From Spirochaetaceae bacterium (GTDB taxonomy: Bacteria > Spirochaetota > Spirochaetia > SZUA-6 > Bin103), in contig JAPPKD010000239.1 in the NCBI GenBank assembly GCA_028820215.1, forward strand, positions 1 through 7,748: 7,748 bases of DNA, read 5' to 3'. A program made the position numbers and the translations under genes. How positions within the stretch are numbered: position 1 is the first letter of the stretch; each line of letters starts with the position of its first letter. Below the pieces are notes generated by a model. It was not told the DNA's origin and did not search any database. It saw only the letters and a list, made by a program, of their open reading frames with translations. Positions 6,297-7,748 of this stretch are shown here, one piece after another.

Positions 6297-6639
6297 ACTG
6301 GCGGATTCTGAGCCGTCCCGGTTCAGCGGTGACGATCGCTCCTGCTTCAAGCTCGGTTCCATGAGCTTTGAGGACTCGGTCGCACACGGTCGCCTGCTGG
6401 CGAGCGGAAATGCCGACCAAGCGCACAATTCCATGGTGCGGCCGTTCGTGCATGACCGCCAGTTCGCCGAAGTCCTTGTCCAGCGTCACGAGGACGCGAC
6501 TCTCGCTATGGGCTCTGGTGAGAATCTCGTCATCGCCGGGGTCCTCCGGCCAACCGCCAGCCCACTCGGCGTCATGGCCAGCGGCCCTCAGTTCAGCGAC
6601 GGCACCACCCCAAACGCACGAATCCAGGAGCAGCCTCAT
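6295..6639 (-). CDS. DUF5615 PIN-like toxin of a type II toxin-antitoxin pair
   Basis: A 114-residue protein, usual length for the DUF5615 (Mut7-C/PIN-like) family, predicted to be a metal-dependent ribonuclease toxin. The acidic residues expected for a PIN-type site are present: Asp6 in the first strand (MRLLLDS), Asp36/Asp37-Glu38 (DPGDDEIL), and Asp54 and Asp56 in the hallmark VTLDKDFGELA. The N-terminal motif is D-S-C where many relatives have D-E-N. The frame extends upstream to 6708, but the first 23 codons there lie over the antitoxin and are Arg/Pro-rich noise. The ATG at 6639 is chosen because it forms an ATGA overlap with the antitoxin stop, implying translational coupling. The RNA target is unknown. 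Family assignment is strong; toxicity is inferred from family and context. Confidence 0.87.
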   Translation of the reverse strand: MRLLLDSCVWGGAVAELRAAGHDAEWAGGWPEDPGDDEILTRAHSESRVLVTLDKDFGELAVMHERPHHGIVRLVGISARQQATVCDRVLKAHGTELEAGAIVTAEPGRLRIRQ

Positions 6640-6887
6640 CCATCCCCGGGGACGAGGAGAGGTTCTACCCGCTCGCGACCGACGACGCGGCGGGCGTACG
6701 CCAGACATGCGAGGATGTCTTCAGGCTCCAACCACGGATAGCCCTGCAGTATGGTCGGGTGATCATCGCCGGCCGCGAGCATTCCCAATACGTGCTCGAC
6801 GGCCAGGCGGCGGCCTCGAACAATCGGTTTGCCGCCGTAAATCCGCGGGTCGGCGGCGATTCTCTCAAGGAGCTTTGTTTCGTCCAC
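6636..6887 (-). CDS. DUF433 antitoxin
   Basis: An 83-residue protein of the DUF433 family (COG2442), a small helix-turn-helix domain that regularly precedes DUF5615 genes and is taken as the antitoxin. The family pattern is clear: ERIAADPRIYGGKPIVRGRR (9-28), then VEHVLGMLAAGD, ILQGYPWLEPEDI (46-58) and LAYARR. It starts with GTG at 6887, placing the conserved block near the N-terminus as in relatives. No Shine-Dalgarno is evident, but TAAGAT lies 9 bases upstream. It overlaps the toxin start by 4 bases and follows the phosphatase gene by 35 bases on the same strand. In analogous systems the antitoxin neutralises the toxin and autorepresses the operon; neither can be shown from sequence. Confidence 0.87.
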   Translation of the reverse strand: MDETKLLERIAADPRIYGGKPIVRGRRLAVEHVLGMLAAGDDHPTILQGYPWLEPEDILACLAYARRVVGRERVEPLLVPGDG

Positions 6888-6896
6888 GGTCGCTCG

Positions 6897-6902
6897 ATCT
6901 TA
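6897..6902 (-). promoter_or_regulatory. -10-like TAAGAT for the antitoxin-toxin operon
   Basis: On the minus strand TAAGAT ends 9 bases before the GTG start at 6887, the same arrangement seen at three other starts in this window. The spacer CGAGCGACC offers no good Shine-Dalgarno. It lies in the 35-base gap after the phosphatase stop, so the toxin-antitoxin pair may have its own promoter. Confidence 0.4.
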
Positions 6903-6922
6903 GTCACGGAACGCTAGGCGCG

Positions 6923-7675
6923 CTACGACTGATCGCGGCCCCCCGCTGAAGGCCGCTCGGGCCTGTACCGTCGCCGGATGTAGGAGAACGATCCGCTCTT
7001 GATCCAGCGGCGTTGGGCGGGAACCTGGACGATGCGGTCCTCTTCGAGGACGTAGGCGCTCAGCGCGTTGCCGAAGACGCAGCCCGAGTCCAGCGCTACC
7101 AGCCCGGGGCGGGCGCCGTTCCCGGCCTCGGGAAAGCGCTTGACGAGCAGCCCTTGCGGCGCGTCGTGGCCGTACACGATCGGCCGGCCGGGGATGACGT
7201 GGCGCTGGTCCAGGTGCTCGTGCCAGCGCGTGGTCACGCCGCGCTCGGGCGGCCAGGTGCGGATGGTCAGGAACTGGTCGCGCGTGGTGCCGCCCAGGCC
7301 CCGCTCGGGGTCGATGCCGGCGTGCACGAGCAGGAAGCCGGGCTCCTCGATGTAGAGCGGCAGCGCCGCCAGCCACGCGGTCAACTCGTCAGCGTACGGT
7401 GCCAGCGCGGGCAGGGTGGTGGCGTTGCGGTCGCTGTAAGCCGATTTGGGATCGCGGCCGGCGGCTACCTCGCGGAGCTGGCCGCGCAGCACGTCGTCGT
7501 GGTTGCCCATCACCATCTCCGCGCCGCTGCCGCGGATGCGCTGCCAGACGCCGAACGGGTCGGGCCCGCGCGTGAAAGCGTCCCCGGTCAGCAGCAGCCG
7601 GTCCCGGCCGGGCGCGTATTCGATCTTGGCCAGCAGGGCGTCGAGCTCCGCGCAGCAGCCGTGCAGGTCGCCCAC
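6923..7675 (-). CDS. PPP-family metallophosphoesterase (ApaH/PrpE/serine-threonine phosphatase-like)
   Basis: A calcineurin-like phosphoesterase of the PPP type, 250 residues from the GTG at 7675. The di-metal motifs appear in order: GDLHG (2-6, Asp3 and His5), GDAFTRGPD (31-39, Asp32), GNHDD (57-61), HAG (118-120) and YGHDA (168-172), followed by LDSGCVFGNALSAY (195-208), typical of the diadenosine-tetraphosphatase and bacterial Ser/Thr phosphatase branch. GDAFTRG departs from the usual GDxVDRG. Substrate could be Ap4A-type nucleotides or a phosphoprotein. The start is doubtful: coding continues upstream in frame as HRRTIF, the expected first beta-strand, but no standard start codon lies between 7676 and the in-frame TGA at 7700-7702. 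The downstream neighbour is the antitoxin gene 35 bases away. The C-terminus is Arg-rich. Confidence 0.82.
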   Translation of the reverse strand: MGDLHGCCAELDALLAKIEYAPGRDRLLLTGDAFTRGPDPFGVWQRIRGSGAEMVMGNHDDVLRGQLREVAAGRDPKSAYSDRNATTLPALAPYADELTAWLAALPLYIEEPGFLLVHAGIDPERGLGGTTRDQFLTIRTWPPERGVTTRWHEHLDQRHVIPGRPIVYGHDAPQGLLVKRFPEAGNGARPGLVALDSGCVFGNALSAYVLEEDRIVQVPAQRRWIKSGSFSYIRRRYRPERPSAGGRDQS

Positions 7676-7748
7676 GAATATCGTTCTTCGGTGAACTATT
7701 CAGCCGGGGCGGACGGTTTGAGGCAGGTTGGGATCATGGGGCGACTTT
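7676..7748. other. Right-edge segment with no gene assigned
   Basis: This 73-base stretch lies upstream of the phosphatase. Two minus-strand frames are open from the window edge and stop inside it, one ending NLPQTVRPG (TGA 7700-7702) and one ending CLKPSAPAE (TAG 7697-7699 region). Either could be the tail of a gene lying beyond the window, but the fragment is too short to decide. I see no recognised repeat end, tRNA or strong promoter. Confidence 0.3.

Noticed and set aside
6640..6708. N-terminal 23-residue extension of the DUF5615 toxin
   Set aside because: It overlaps the antitoxin in another frame and is Arg/Pro-rich. The first conserved strand (RLLLD) begins right after the ATG at 6639.
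1..7748. Search for CRISPR arrays, tandem repeats, tRNA or rRNA genes, IS ends and a defence island
   Set aside because: Reading both strands I found no spaced direct repeats, cloverleaf or transposase motif. Apart from the single toxin-antitoxin pair there is no cluster of defence genes.

Overview
The window is GC-rich (by eye about two-thirds G+C) and densely coded, with gaps mostly under 120 bases. It looks like an uncultured, probably environmental or marine bacterium. The gene set (SWIM protein, YcaQ-type glycosylase, DinB-fold enzyme, sialidase-like protein, vanadium haloperoxidase, DUF433/DUF5615 pair) does not fix a phylum. Spirochaetota, Acidobacteriota and Chloroflexota are all possible, and no rRNA, tRNA or marker gene is present to decide. 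I see no phage, IS element, CRISPR array or RNA gene.

Layout, left to right. (1) The 3' end of a SWIM zinc-finger gene (+) runs in from the left edge and overlaps tail-to-tail with a medium-chain dehydrogenase (-) whose usual zinc ligands are replaced. (2) A 38-base divergent gap separates that gene from a YcaQ/AlkX-type DNA crosslink glycosylase (+), which appears to start at a CTG codon. (3) Facing it are two minus-strand genes. The first transcribed is a sialidase-like beta-propeller protein (start 5713). After a stem-loop and a perfect TATAAT hexamer comes an exported vanadium-dependent haloperoxidase with a complete vanadate pocket. (4) Divergent from the sialidase-like gene is a DinB-fold gene (+). 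(5) The right third is minus strand: a PPP-type metallophosphatase, then a DUF433 antitoxin and a DUF5615 PIN-like toxin joined by an ATGA overlap.

How the genes may work together: the toxin-antitoxin pair is a clear two-gene unit. The sialidase-like gene and the haloperoxidase share a strand but seem separately transcribed. The rest looks like unrelated housekeeping or accessory genes packed closely together. The most unusual structural signal is that four starts (sialidase-like, haloperoxidase, DinB, DUF433) lack a Shine-Dalgarno sequence and instead have a TANNNT -10-like hexamer ending 9-10 bases before the start codon, which suggests leaderless or nearly leaderless mRNAs. Two other starts are abnormal: CTG for the glycosylase, and no standard codon where homology predicts the phosphatase start. 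I did not find a convincing new multi-gene system.
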